Part shown: positions 6,577 to 13,562 of the stretch, one piece after another | Layout of the letters: each line of letters opens with the position of its first letter | How positions within the stretch are numbered: position 1 is the first letter of the stretch | Notes under the pieces: model-generated | Seen by the model: only the letters and a program-made list of their open reading frames with translations | What the model was told of the DNA's origin: nothing | Databases searched by the model: none | Made by a program: the position numbers and the translations under genes | Assembly (NCBI GenBank): GCA_964473715.1 | Contig: CAYYQC010000024.1 | Location: 1 to 13,562, forward strand | DNA: 13,562 nt | Direction of reading: 5' to 3' | From: 2-12-FULL-41-16 sp964473715 | GTDB lineage: Bacteria; Patescibacteriota; Patescibacteriia; Magasanikbacterales; UBA922

Positions 6577-8913
6577 ATGCGCGGTTTTTATTCAGCATAC
6601 AGCTTGGTTCTGGGCATAAGCGCGGCATTTTTGTTTTTCCCCTACCAAACAAAGGCAGACATGATTCCAACTATTGAAGCTGATGGCGCCAAACTTTTTA
6701 CTTATAATACACAATGCCAATCCTCTGCTCTGCGTCCAGAACAAGCCTTTATTCTGCCTGCTGGTGTAGGCACAATTGATAACTTGTATATCCATTTTCA
6801 CGGGTCAGAAAATCCTTCCCCAAACACCCTGTGTAATAGTAACCCTGGCCAAAGTTTATGCGCTGCTGCCACTACACTTAGTAAAAATTCTGTTCGTGCG
6901 GCTATTATTTTATCCATGGAAAATTCAGTGGATAAACAACTCACCCAATCAGAACGTGAGTGCATGCTAACTGAGGCTAAAGAAAAAATCGCCTCATTAA
7001 CAGTACTACAATCCCCCGCCTACACCGTTACCGCTAGCGGAGGTGGTAGTAAAGCGGCTATAACTTTTTTTGAACAAGGATTTACTGCCAAAAAAACTAT
7101 TTTATTTGGTGGTTGTATAAATGATACTTGCACGAAAATAAGTAAATTCCAAGATTCAGGACAAATGATTTTATATGCGACCACTGGTGATTTAGCCGCG
7201 GCCACGGCAGCATACAAAGCACAGCCCAAAAAAATCTTTGCCCTTTCCCTACCTAGTGTTTCCGAATACACCACTGCCTCAAAATTATGCTACTTAGACC
7301 ATCTTTTAAGTAATAAGTGCAATGGCAATGCCACTGCCATTACTATTCCTTTAGCCACTGAATACGGAATTGGAGAAAGTTGTACGGAAAATATAAGTAA
7401 TAGTGATTGTAAACAAAAATTAGATTGTGAAGATAGTAGTATTGAAGGTGATGACGATTTTTGTGTGTGCTCTACTGCTCAGCACTGCCAAGCTGCTTAT
7501 GGCGACCCTACTCAGCCAAATGAAACTTGGGAATGCAAAGATGGTACTGGTGAAGATAAAGCTTATAAATTACATTATTGTGTAAGCAATACCAATAAAA
7601 TTCATTATCCACTTCAACAACAAGAAGCATTCAAAGATGAGGACAGTACTTTACTTGGAGATTTAACACGTGGTTTTAACCAAACTCCACTAACCGAAGC
7701 ACAGCTACTAGCCTTGATTCAAAAACCAAATCCAAAAATTAAAATTCCTGGTTTATCATTTACTGATTTAACTGTAAACGGCGAGCTTAGTAGTGACACC
7801 GACGGTTCTACCTATCTTGAAGTTCCTTACTTAGGTGAATATGTAAAAACAGTCTACAATTATTTAATTCTAATTGCAGGGTTAGTTTGTGTAGCACGGA
7901 TCATTGTGGCCGGGTTTATTTACACTGTTCCTGATACTTCGGGCGAAGCCAAATCCTCAGCCATTAAAATGATTCAAAACGCGCTCATTGGTTTATTGTT
8001 AGCGGTTGGTTCATATACAATTTTATATCTATTTAATCCCGAATTAGTAGAATTTAAAAACTTAAAAGTATTTTACACACGCGGCGAACCATACTTTGAA
8101 GCTGCTGAATTGCCGCAAACTGTAACTGCCGGATATGTAGCTGGCGCAGCTGCTGTTTCTGCAGAAGCACAAAAAAGTATTGGTGGTTTACTTGGTGGGC
8201 CAAACACCTTACCTTCATGCTCAGCTCAAGCAGCCCAAACTCACGCCAAATCTTTACACGATAAAAAAATCTGTGTTGGCCCAGTACATTGCGCTTATAC
8301 GGCCACTAGATTTTTGCAATACATTGGTTGTAACAGCAAAACTCTCACTGGAAATGCCAATACTATGGTCGGCAATTTAGAACAAGAAGGCTGGGTCTCC
8401 ATGGAAATAACTCCGGAAAACGCCAGTAATTTACCTGTTGGTGCTCTTTGGTTTCCTGGCCACGCTGGTGTTTCTACCGGTAATGCCACCATGTTTGAAT
8501 CTACCATTGGCGGAGCCTTTGATTGGGCGGCTGATAAAAAAGGTTGTCCAAATATTTCTGGCCAAACTTCGCCAAGTAATTGCGGGTATTGCGCTAAATT
8601 AGCTGGGCAAGAACCTTGGCAAAAAAATGCATTTTATAAAAAAGGCACTGGTAAAAATCAAGGTTGGAAAACTAGCGGTGTCGGAAACATCAAACAATTT
8701 CGGTTAGTTATTTATCCAGCTCCGTCCAATGTTACTCGCCCACCACTTGGATGCTGTAAATTTAATGGCGGAAGACAAAACCTTTCTTCCAAACTTTTTT
8801 GCCAGCAAGTTCATATTGAAAAAAACGCACGCGGCAAAATTACTTCTAATGATTGGACCCCGAGCATGTGGGACCCTATCCGGAACAGTGTCAACACATG
8901 TCCAACAAAATAA
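6577..8913 (+). CDS. Exported chimera A: pseudo-alpha/beta-hydrolase, Cys-rich module, VirB2-like membrane hairpin, NlpC/P60-like peptidase
   Basis: This is a 778-aa protein. A signal peptide ends near TKA at about residue 28. Residues of about 35-235 follow alpha/beta-hydrolase order: strand IHFHG, strand AAIILS, then an elbow T-A-S-G-G-G at 152-157 that has Gly155 where the catalytic Ser should be. A module with eight cysteines (SDC, LDC and CVC motifs) spans about 260-340. Two membrane helices (about 427-449 and 466-486) flank a short DTSGEAKSSAIK loop, and the second helix ends in N487-P488, as in VirB2/TrbC-like proteins. Outside again, V570-H-C572 and G628-H629-A-G-V look like the Cys and His of an NlpC/P60 (or CHAP) peptidoglycan peptidase. 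A small tail from C726-C727 adds more cysteines. The predicted topology puts both large domains outside. It is paralogous to the product of 9594-12038. It probably cuts stem peptides in cell wall; inhibition or anchoring roles are not excluded. Confidence 0.88.
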   Translation: MRGFYSAYSLVLGISAAFLFFPYQTKADMIPTIEADGAKLFTYNTQCQSSALRPEQAFILPAGVGTIDNLYIHFHGSENPSPNTLCNSNPGQSLCAAATTLSKNSVRAAIILSMENSVDKQLTQSERECMLTEAKEKIASLTVLQSPAYTVTASGGGSKAAITFFEQGFTAKKTILFGGCINDTCTKISKFQDSGQMILYATTGDLAAATAAYKAQPKKIFALSLPSVSEYTTASKLCYLDHLLSNKCNGNATAITIPLATEYGIGESCTENISNSDCKQKLDCEDSSIEGDDDFCVCSTAQHCQAAYGDPTQPNETWECKDGTGEDKAYKLHYCVSNTNKIHYPLQQQEAFKDEDSTLLGDLTRGFNQTPLTEAQLLALIQKPNPKIKIPGLSFTDLTVNGELSSDTDGSTYLEVPYLGEYVKTVYNYLILIAGLVCVARIIVAGFIYTVPDTSGEAKSSAIKMIQNALIGLLLAVGSYTILYLFNPELVEFKNLKVFYTRGEPYFEAAELPQTVTAGYVAGAAAVSAEAQKSIGGLLGGPNTLPSCSAQAAQTHAKSLHDKKICVGPVHCAYTATRFLQYIGCNSKTLTGNANTMVGNLEQEGWVSMEITPENASNLPVGALWFPGHAGVSTGNATMFESTIGGAFDWAADKKGCPNISGQTSPSNCGYCAKLAGQEPWQKNAFYKKGTGKNQGWKTSGVGNIKQFRLVIYPAPSNVTRPPLGCCKFNGGRQNLSSKLFCQQVHIEKNARGKITSNDWTPSMWDPIRNSVNTCPTK
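7731..7763 (+). repeat. 33-base exact match to 10808-10840 inside paralogous genes (copy 1)
   Basis: These 33 bases, encoding the segment before the VirB2-like helices (PKIKIPGLSFT), are identical to 10808-10840. They lie in a longer similar block (about 7690-8075 against 10770-11150) that encodes the linker and both membrane helices. This marks the conserved core of the duplication. Confidence 0.9.
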
Positions 8914-8914
8914 T

Positions 8915-9592
8915 ATGAGTGCTAAACTACATACAGTAGCTTGGTATTTAAAGCTTCTGACTTATTTTATTTTTGGATTAAGTTTGGCTTCAATTATTTG
9001 GTTATGGCTCATTAAAAGCCCAACCACCACACTATTACTTAATTATACTATCCCTCCTGAACTTCCACCTGCCCCAGAATATGTATGGTCAGCCGACCAT
9101 ACCAAAATAATTTTTCAAACTCTGCAACCAGAAAGTGAGCAAAGCCATATTATGCTTTGGAATACCAAAACTCACACCAGTACCACTCTCACTACTTTAA
9201 ATACTGTTGATTTTTGGATAAGTGGTGGACAGGTTGACCTGGCTTGGCTTGGTCCAGACACGGTGGCCTATGCACCAATAGTAACCGATGACAGCTTACC
9301 AACCTGGGAAATTATTGGGGCCAGTACTACCCCATCTATTTGGCATGAACGCGATATTGTCACGATTTCTCCTGATGGAAAAAAAATATTAACCGTGGTT
9401 AGTCACGGCACGGTTCCCAATCAATCATTGCAATATGAAATAGTCACTATACCTGAACACACTATTATTACTACTCAAATTAATGCCAATGTCATTAACT
9501 GTGATTGGTTTGAAAATACTAGTCTCAAATGCTATTATACCTCTGTAGATAATAAAAAAATTACATTCACCGTCAAAGTAGTAACACCATAG
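8915..9592 (+). CDS. Membrane-anchored short beta-propeller-like protein
   Basis: This is a 225-aa protein starting at the ATG two bases after the chimera A stop codon (MSAKLHTVAWYLK). The reading frame is open for 62 codons upstream, but that part lies inside chimera A and lacks an export signal, so the internal start is preferred. A hydrophobic helix at about residues 13-34 is the signal anchor, followed by a proline-rich hinge (PPELPPAP). About four PD40-like repeats follow, recognisable by YVWSADHTKIIF, LAWLGPDTVAY, ISPDGKKIL and a final blade with C196 and C206. The C-x9-C spacing is identical to that of the propeller at 4674-5924, suggesting common ancestry. Four blades are too few for a usual closed propeller, so it may be truncated by evolution, pair with itself, or complete a partner. 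One base separates it from chimera B. Confidence 0.82.
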   Translation: MSAKLHTVAWYLKLLTYFIFGLSLASIIWLWLIKSPTTTLLLNYTIPPELPPAPEYVWSADHTKIIFQTLQPESEQSHIMLWNTKTHTSTTLTTLNTVDFWISGGQVDLAWLGPDTVAYAPIVTDDSLPTWEIIGASTTPSIWHERDIVTISPDGKKILTVVSHGTVPNQSLQYEIVTIPEHTIITTQINANVINCDWFENTSLKCYYTSVDNKKITFTVKVVTP

Positions 9593-9593
9593 C

Positions 9594-12038
9594 ATGGGGA
9601 AAATTTTTAACAATAGTATTCGTACATTTTTACCCGCTATTATCATCAGCGTGGCTTTTTTATTATTCCCAAATACCACCAAAGCCGTTACTGCCCCCAC
9701 CCTAACTCTTACTGATAATGGCGGGAAATTATATACCTATGATACAGCCTGCCAATCTACTGCTTTGCGCACCAAACAAGCTTTTATTGTACCCGCCAAC
9801 GTAGGCACCATTGATACCATATATTTGCATTTTCATGGTGAAGATAATCCTACTCCAGAAAAATTATGTGCACTAGCATCTGGATACGGGCTTTGTGGTG
9901 CAAATGCTCTTTTGGCCAAAGATTTTGTTACACGCTCCGCGATTATTTTATCCATGGAAAATAAAGGTGGCACAGAAGGAAATGATAAAAATCTTACAGA
10001 AAATGAACGAAAATGCATGCTTCAAGAAGCATTAGGAAAAATCGCTACCACCGTAACCGTGCAAGCTAGTGGATATACTCTTACTGCACATGGCATGGGT
10101 ACTAACACAGCGATTAAATTTCTTGAACAAGGATTTCCAGCCAAACAAACTATTTTATTTGATGGTTGCAATGATGGACGTTGCGAAAAAATTGCCAGTT
10201 TTAAAGATTCAGGAAAAATGTCTATCTATGCTTCTGCGTATGCTGGAAATATTACTGCCACGAAGGCGGCCTATCAAAAATTTTCTACTAAAATTTTCGC
10301 TCTCCAACTTCCTAAACTTACCGATGTAGCCGGTCATCAATCATTACCGTCTCTATGCTATTTAGACCCTGTTAAAGGTAATAAATGTAATGGGAATGCT
10401 GAAGTTTTGACAGTAGCAATACCCAATGAATACGGGATTGGAAAAAGTTGTGACACAAATAGTGACTGCCCAAACAAACTTGATTGTGAAGATAGTAATG
10501 TAGATACTGATGGCGATGGTGAAGACAATGATTTTTGTGTTTGTAATACCAGCGAACCTCTTAATTGTTCAGAGGCCTATGGTAAAGAATATCCCGGGCA
10601 AACTTGGACTTGTGAAGATGGCACCGGTATTACAGCGGCCAATACTTTACATTATTGTAAAAGCAGCGCGGGCGTGGTGAAATACCCCTTACAAAGTCAA
10701 GAAAAAAGCACTGGTGCTGATGGAAGCCTTTCAGATGATTTAATGCGTGCGTATGAAAATACCCCACTCACAGAAAGTGAAGTCTTGGCACTTATTCAAA
10801 AACCTACTCCAAAAATTAAAATTCCTGGTTTATCATTTACCGATCTAACCATTAACGGCAAATTAACTGGCGACGATGAAGGCAATACGTACCTAGATAT
10901 TCCTTATCTTGGTGAATATGTTAGAGCAATTTATAATTATTTAATTTTAATTGTTGGTATAGTGTGCGTGGGACGCATTATTTTTGCCGGATTTGTATAC
11001 ACTATTCCTGATACTTCTGGTGAAGCCAAATCTTCAGCCATTAAAATGATTACTTCTGCAGTGATTGGTTTATTTTTGGCAATTACATCATTCACTATTC
11101 TTTATCTTTTTAATCCTGAGTTAGTTGAATTTAAAAATTTGCGCGTAATTTTTGTGCGCACCGCTAACATGAATAAATATATTGTTCGAGTACAAGAAAA
11201 TGGCACGGTTCTTAGTGGTGACGCTGGTACAGACGGCGTTACACCTACGGCCATTGATGCTAATTTTCATCATAATGCACCAGCTTCAAATGCCAAACTT
11301 ACTGACCAAAATATCAAAGACGTGGCCACAAAAGTAGGCATTGATCAATGTTTAATTTGGGCTTTTGTAAATAAAGAATCTGGCGGTAAATTGCATGCCA
11401 TTGGCCATGATGAAAATTATGCTTCCAACGCCAAACCAGTTTTAGCCAGAAGAGACTTTTTAATTTCTGGCAAGAAAAAGAGTGGCGCGCAATTTACTCC
11501 ACCAGCTACAACCGTGGCTGAGTGGGATAGTAAAGGTGGGTATGCTAAATTAAATAATTATACCGGTGGCGGTGGTAAAATTTTAAATGATGATGCACTC
11601 GATCTAAGCAAACCACCAGATTATGGTTTAGACTGGCGTTTTAGTCATGGTATTTCTTTCATGCAAATCACTATTTTTCCTGTTCATGCTGCTGAAAAAG
11701 GTGCGCTTGGTTCTAAAATTACTGGCCCAAATGGTCCTGAATGGGCCCGTAGTATTTATGGACGCTGGTATACTGTTACAGACCTTTTAAATCCTGATAC
11801 ATCATTAGAAGCAGCTCTACGTTTTATTACTGGTGGAGGCAAAAAACTCTCTGGCTGTGCTAGCCTCACCAACGCAGCCGAGGCTTTTCGATGCTTGTCA
11901 GTAAGTAAACCAGCCATGTGGTACGCACTAAATTTTTATGACAAATGCCCGCTCAATAAGGGCATGCAGGTAACTGACACAGATCGCCAAAACTATTGCT
12001 CTGGTAAATATCGTGTTAAAGGGTGTAAAGTTAAATAA
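9594..12038 (+). CDS. Exported chimera B: pseudo-alpha/beta-hydrolase, Cys-rich module, VirB2-like membrane hairpin, lytic transglycosylase
   Basis: This 814-aa protein is a paralogue of chimera A for about its first 525 residues. A signal peptide ends near TKA at about residue 32. The hydrolase-like region has IHFHG-type strand LHFHG and an elbow A165-H-G167-M-G169, again Gly at the nucleophile position. The eight-cysteine module contains an acidic DTDGDGEDND loop, absent from the paralogue, that resembles a calcium-binding loop. Membrane helices lie at about 447-469 and 486-506, ending in N507-P508. The C-terminal domain differs entirely. FVNKESGG places E595 as the catalytic Glu of a goose-lysozyme-like SLT domain, GISFMQI (M690-Q691-I692) matches the second SLT motif, and NPDTSLEAALRFI matches the third. 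It probably cleaves glycan strands of peptidoglycan outside the membrane. The C-terminus has several extra cysteines. It is followed by radA after 15 bases. Confidence 0.88.
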   Translation: MGKIFNNSIRTFLPAIIISVAFLLFPNTTKAVTAPTLTLTDNGGKLYTYDTACQSTALRTKQAFIVPANVGTIDTIYLHFHGEDNPTPEKLCALASGYGLCGANALLAKDFVTRSAIILSMENKGGTEGNDKNLTENERKCMLQEALGKIATTVTVQASGYTLTAHGMGTNTAIKFLEQGFPAKQTILFDGCNDGRCEKIASFKDSGKMSIYASAYAGNITATKAAYQKFSTKIFALQLPKLTDVAGHQSLPSLCYLDPVKGNKCNGNAEVLTVAIPNEYGIGKSCDTNSDCPNKLDCEDSNVDTDGDGEDNDFCVCNTSEPLNCSEAYGKEYPGQTWTCEDGTGITAANTLHYCKSSAGVVKYPLQSQEKSTGADGSLSDDLMRAYENTPLTESEVLALIQKPTPKIKIPGLSFTDLTINGKLTGDDEGNTYLDIPYLGEYVRAIYNYLILIVGIVCVGRIIFAGFVYTIPDTSGEAKSSAIKMITSAVIGLFLAITSFTILYLFNPELVEFKNLRVIFVRTANMNKYIVRVQENGTVLSGDAGTDGVTPTAIDANFHHNAPASNAKLTDQNIKDVATKVGIDQCLIWAFVNKESGGKLHAIGHDENYASNAKPVLARRDFLISGKKKSGAQFTPPATTVAEWDSKGGYAKLNNYTGGGGKILNDDALDLSKPPDYGLDWRFSHGISFMQITIFPVHAAEKGALGSKITGPNGPEWARSIYGRWYTVTDLLNPDTSLEAALRFITGGGKKLSGCASLTNAAEAFRCLSVSKPAMWYALNFYDKCPLNKGMQVTDTDRQNYCSGKYRVKGCKVK
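10808..10840 (+). repeat. 33-base exact match to 7731-7763 (copy 2)
   Basis: This is the second copy of the identical stretch described at 7731-7763. Around it the two genes differ mainly at third codon positions, as in the DTSGEAKSSAIKM segment, while outside the shared domains they have no evident DNA similarity. Confidence 0.9.
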
Positions 12039-12053
12039 ACAAAATAAAATCAC

Positions 12054-13406
12054 ATGCCTAAAAATACCCTAATTTTTGAATGTACCCATTGCGCCGCCCA
12101 ATACCAAAAATGGGCAGGTCGTTGTTTGGAATGTGGCAAATGGGGCACTATTCCCCAAGAAGGGATTAGTGAGGCCATTCCGCAAAAAGCCGGTATTCAA
12201 AGTGAAAAAGAAATAAAAGCTCGCGCTGGCAAAACCATTGCGTTAGGTGAAGTTAAAAGTGCTAATACCCCTCGTTTACCCACCGGTCTCGTGGAATTAG
12301 ATCGTGTTTTAGGTGGCGGCATTGTACCAGGTTCATTAATTTTACTGGGTGGCGAACCTGGCATTGGAAAATCCACCCTCGCGCTTCAACTCACCTCCCT
12401 ACTCTCCCCTTCTTTATATATTTCTGGTGAAGAATCAGCCGAACAAATTAAATTACGTGCAGAGCGCATTACTCCTAATAGCGGAAAAATTTTAATTTCA
12501 TCTGAGACCGATGTTGATACCATCACTGCCACCATTGTCGCCCAAAAACCAGCCCTGGCGATTGTGGATTCTATCCAAACCATTAGTTCAAGTGAGGTAC
12601 AAGGTGAACCAGGCAACCCGACGCAAGTCCGCGCCGCCACCACCAAATTATTAAATGTTGCCAAAACTTTTAATATCGCGATTGTCATTATTGGTCATGT
12701 AACCAAAGAAGGCACCGTGGCTGGTCCACGCACTTTGGAGCATTTAGTCGACACAGTTTTATATTTGGAAGGTGAACGCCACCACAGTTACCGTTTGCTT
12801 CGTACGGTAAAAAATCGCTTTGGTGCCACCGACGAAGTGGGGATTTTTGAAATGCAAGAATCAGGACTCGCCGAAGTCAAAAACGCGGCCGGTGTATTTA
12901 TTGCTGATCGTGGCGAACCCGTACCCGGCTCAATTCTTACATGCTTATTAGAAGGCACGCGCCCCATGCTCATTGAAGTGCAGGCACTGGTCAATAAAAC
13001 CGTGTTTGGTTATCCCGTGCGCAAAGCCTCTGGTTTTGATTTGAATCGTTTACATGTCCTTACCGCGGTTTTGGAAAAACACGCTGGTTTACAATTAGGC
13101 CAATACGATATTTATATTAATGTCGTTGGCGGGGTTAAAGCCAATGAACCATCAGCAGATTTGGCGGTGTGTTTAGCCATTGCCAGTTCATATAAAGACA
13201 AAGCTTTGGGAAATGATTTAGTCGTGTTTGGTGAAGTTGGTCTCGGTGGTGAAGTGCGCGCTGTTGGTCAAGCCGACAAACGCATTCGCGAAGCCTCATC
13301 ATTGGGTATGAAACGCGTCATTACCGCCTCAGCCACCCAATCAAAAGAAACAACCATTAAAGTTCTTAAAGTAAAAAATATTGCGGAGTTAATTACGCAT
13401 ACGTAA
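12054..13406 (+). CDS. radA: DNA repair protein RadA (Sms)
   Basis: This is a 450-aa protein of normal family length. An N-terminal zinc finger has C10-x2-C13 and C24-x2-C27 with the typical GRCLECGKWG context. The RecA-like ATPase core has Walker A GEPGIGKST at 100-108. The RadA-specific motif K-N-R-F-G is at 253-257. The C-terminal Lon-like domain (about 290-450) includes EPSADLA. RadA is a DnaB-like, RecA-family translocase that promotes branch migration and recombination intermediate processing. All key motifs are intact. It lies 15 bases downstream of chimera B, in the same direction, without a Shine-Dalgarno sequence, and is the last gene before a hairpin. Functionally it does not obviously belong with the envelope genes, so co-transcription may simply reflect compact packing. 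Confidence 0.97.
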   Translation: MPKNTLIFECTHCAAQYQKWAGRCLECGKWGTIPQEGISEAIPQKAGIQSEKEIKARAGKTIALGEVKSANTPRLPTGLVELDRVLGGGIVPGSLILLGGEPGIGKSTLALQLTSLLSPSLYISGEESAEQIKLRAERITPNSGKILISSETDVDTITATIVAQKPALAIVDSIQTISSSEVQGEPGNPTQVRAATTKLLNVAKTFNIAIVIIGHVTKEGTVAGPRTLEHLVDTVLYLEGERHHSYRLLRTVKNRFGATDEVGIFEMQESGLAEVKNAAGVFIADRGEPVPGSILTCLLEGTRPMLIEVQALVNKTVFGYPVRKASGFDLNRLHVLTAVLEKHAGLQLGQYDIYINVVGGVKANEPSADLAVCLAIASSYKDKALGNDLVVFGEVGLGGEVRAVGQADKRIREASSLGMKRVITASATQSKETTIKVLKVKNIAELITHT

Positions 13407-13428
13407 ACGTAAAAATATTTTTATAAAA

Positions 13429-13457
13429 AAAATATCCCGACATAATCGGGATATTTT
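13429..13457. terminator. Hairpin terminator after radA, possibly bidirectional
   Basis: A perfect stem AATATCCCGA / TCGGGATATT with a five-base loop (CATAA) can be extended by two A-T pairs to 12 base pairs. On the plus strand the stem closes with a run of T (13454-13457), so it can end the radA transcript. On the minus strand the stem is followed by six T (complement of 13425-13430), a better tract, so it could also end a leftward transcript arriving from the right. Confidence 0.72.
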
Positions 13458-13467
13458 AATAGATGAT

Positions 13468-13562
13468 TTGACTGCCTTCCACGAGCAGTCAGCCGACCTT
13501 CTGGTGGCCATTTTGCTGTCGCAGCGAAGCGACAACGTGGAACATCCCTTAATGGGACCGGA
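13468..13562. other. GC-rich, foldable segment: possible structured RNA, cut by the window edge
   Basis: GC rises abruptly here (53 of the last 92 bases) against AT-rich surroundings. Consecutive inverted repeats are visible: TGACTGC 13469-13475 with GCAGTCA 13485-13491; GCC.ACC 13492-13498 with GGTGGC 13503-13508 (one bulge); TGTCGC 13517-13522 with GCGACA 13529-13534; TCCC 13545-13548 with GGGA 13554-13557. In addition, the loop sequence TTCCACG 13477-13483 is fully complementary to CGTGGAA 13536-13542, a possible pseudoknot. The strand is unclear: as a minus-strand RNA it would end in the hairpin at 13429-13457; as a plus-strand RNA it would be a leader or RNA gene continuing to the right. 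I do not recognise the family. A plus-strand peptide reading from TTG at 13468 is also open and cannot be excluded. Confidence 0.38.

Noticed and set aside
8729..8914. Upstream extension of the short propeller gene
   Set aside because: The frame is open, but these 62 codons lie inside chimera A and encode no export signal. The ATG at 8915 immediately precedes a clear signal-anchor helix and fits the 1-3 base spacing of this operon.
6577..12038. Calling the locus a type IV secretion system
   Set aside because: The VirB2-like helices and paired wall hydrolases are suggestive, but no VirB4, VirB6, VirB8, VirB11 or VirD4-like gene is present here, so only a related envelope apparatus is proposed.
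13468..13562. Similarity of the right-edge segment to the 3' region of RNase P RNA, tmRNA or SRP RNA
   Set aside because: A few words (AGATGA...GACTG, CCACGA) recall the RNase P RNA end, but the universally conserved ACAGAA-CCGGCUUA-type core is missing. tmRNA and SRP landmarks are also absent, so I name no family.
13468..13562. Open plus-strand reading from TTG at 13468 as the start of another protein
   Set aside because: Kept only as an alternative. Its CTG/GTG/GCC codons differ from the AT-rich usage of all neighbours, there is no ATG, and overlapping inverted repeats explain the composition better.
1..13562. CRISPR arrays, tRNA genes, insertion sequences or phage genes
   Set aside because: I saw no regularly spaced direct repeats, no cloverleaf-like segments with TTCGA arms, no transposase or integrase motifs and no terminal inverted repeats; coding sequence fills almost all of the window.

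Overview
The window looks like a chromosomal segment of an uncultivated ultra-small bacterium of the Patescibacteria/CPR type. This placement is an inference. It rests on AT-rich coding sequence, very tight gene packing, almost no Shine-Dalgarno motifs, and exported proteins that join a VirB2/TrbC-like two-helix membrane segment to cell-wall hydrolase domains, an architecture I associate with that radiation. The standard bacterial code fits: TGA ends the first complete gene and no complete gene contains an in-frame TGA.

Layout. At the left edge, bases 1-73 on the minus strand are the first 24 codons of a phosphomannomutase/phosphoglucomutase gene. It diverges from everything else across a 71-base intergenic region that holds a near-consensus minus-strand promoter. 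From 145 to 13406 there are nine plus-strand genes with spacings of -14 to +15 bases, so they are probably one transcription unit: a ClpC-like unfoldase; a 109-aa helical protein of unknown function; a 552-aa protein with low-complexity and coiled-coil regions and a membrane hairpin; a membrane-anchored six-blade beta-propeller; an exported DsbA-like thiol oxidoreductase; a 778-aa chimera ending in an NlpC/P60-like peptidase; a short second propeller; an 814-aa paralogous chimera ending in a lytic transglycosylase domain; and radA. A perfect hairpin follows radA. The last ~95 bases are much richer in GC and can fold into several hairpins plus a long-range pairing.

How the genes may work together. 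The centre of interest is 4674-12038. Two large exported proteins share a signal peptide, an alpha/beta-hydrolase-like ectodomain without the nucleophile, a Cys-rich module, and a VirB2-like two-helix membrane segment. They then diverge: one ends in a predicted peptide-cutting enzyme (NlpC/P60-like), the other in a predicted glycan-cutting enzyme (SLT-like). Each chimera has a membrane-anchored propeller gene upstream: directly for the second, with the DsbA gene between for the first. The two propellers share a C-x9-C motif. Sixteen cysteines are conserved between the chimera ectodomains, which gives the DsbA-like enzyme obvious clients. I infer an envelope machine that opens peptidoglycan locally, perhaps related to type IV secretion or pilus apparatus. 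No VirB4-type ATPase lies in the window, so the machine's identity is unproven. The ClpC-like unfoldase and RadA are recognisable housekeeping families that flank and are co-oriented with it.
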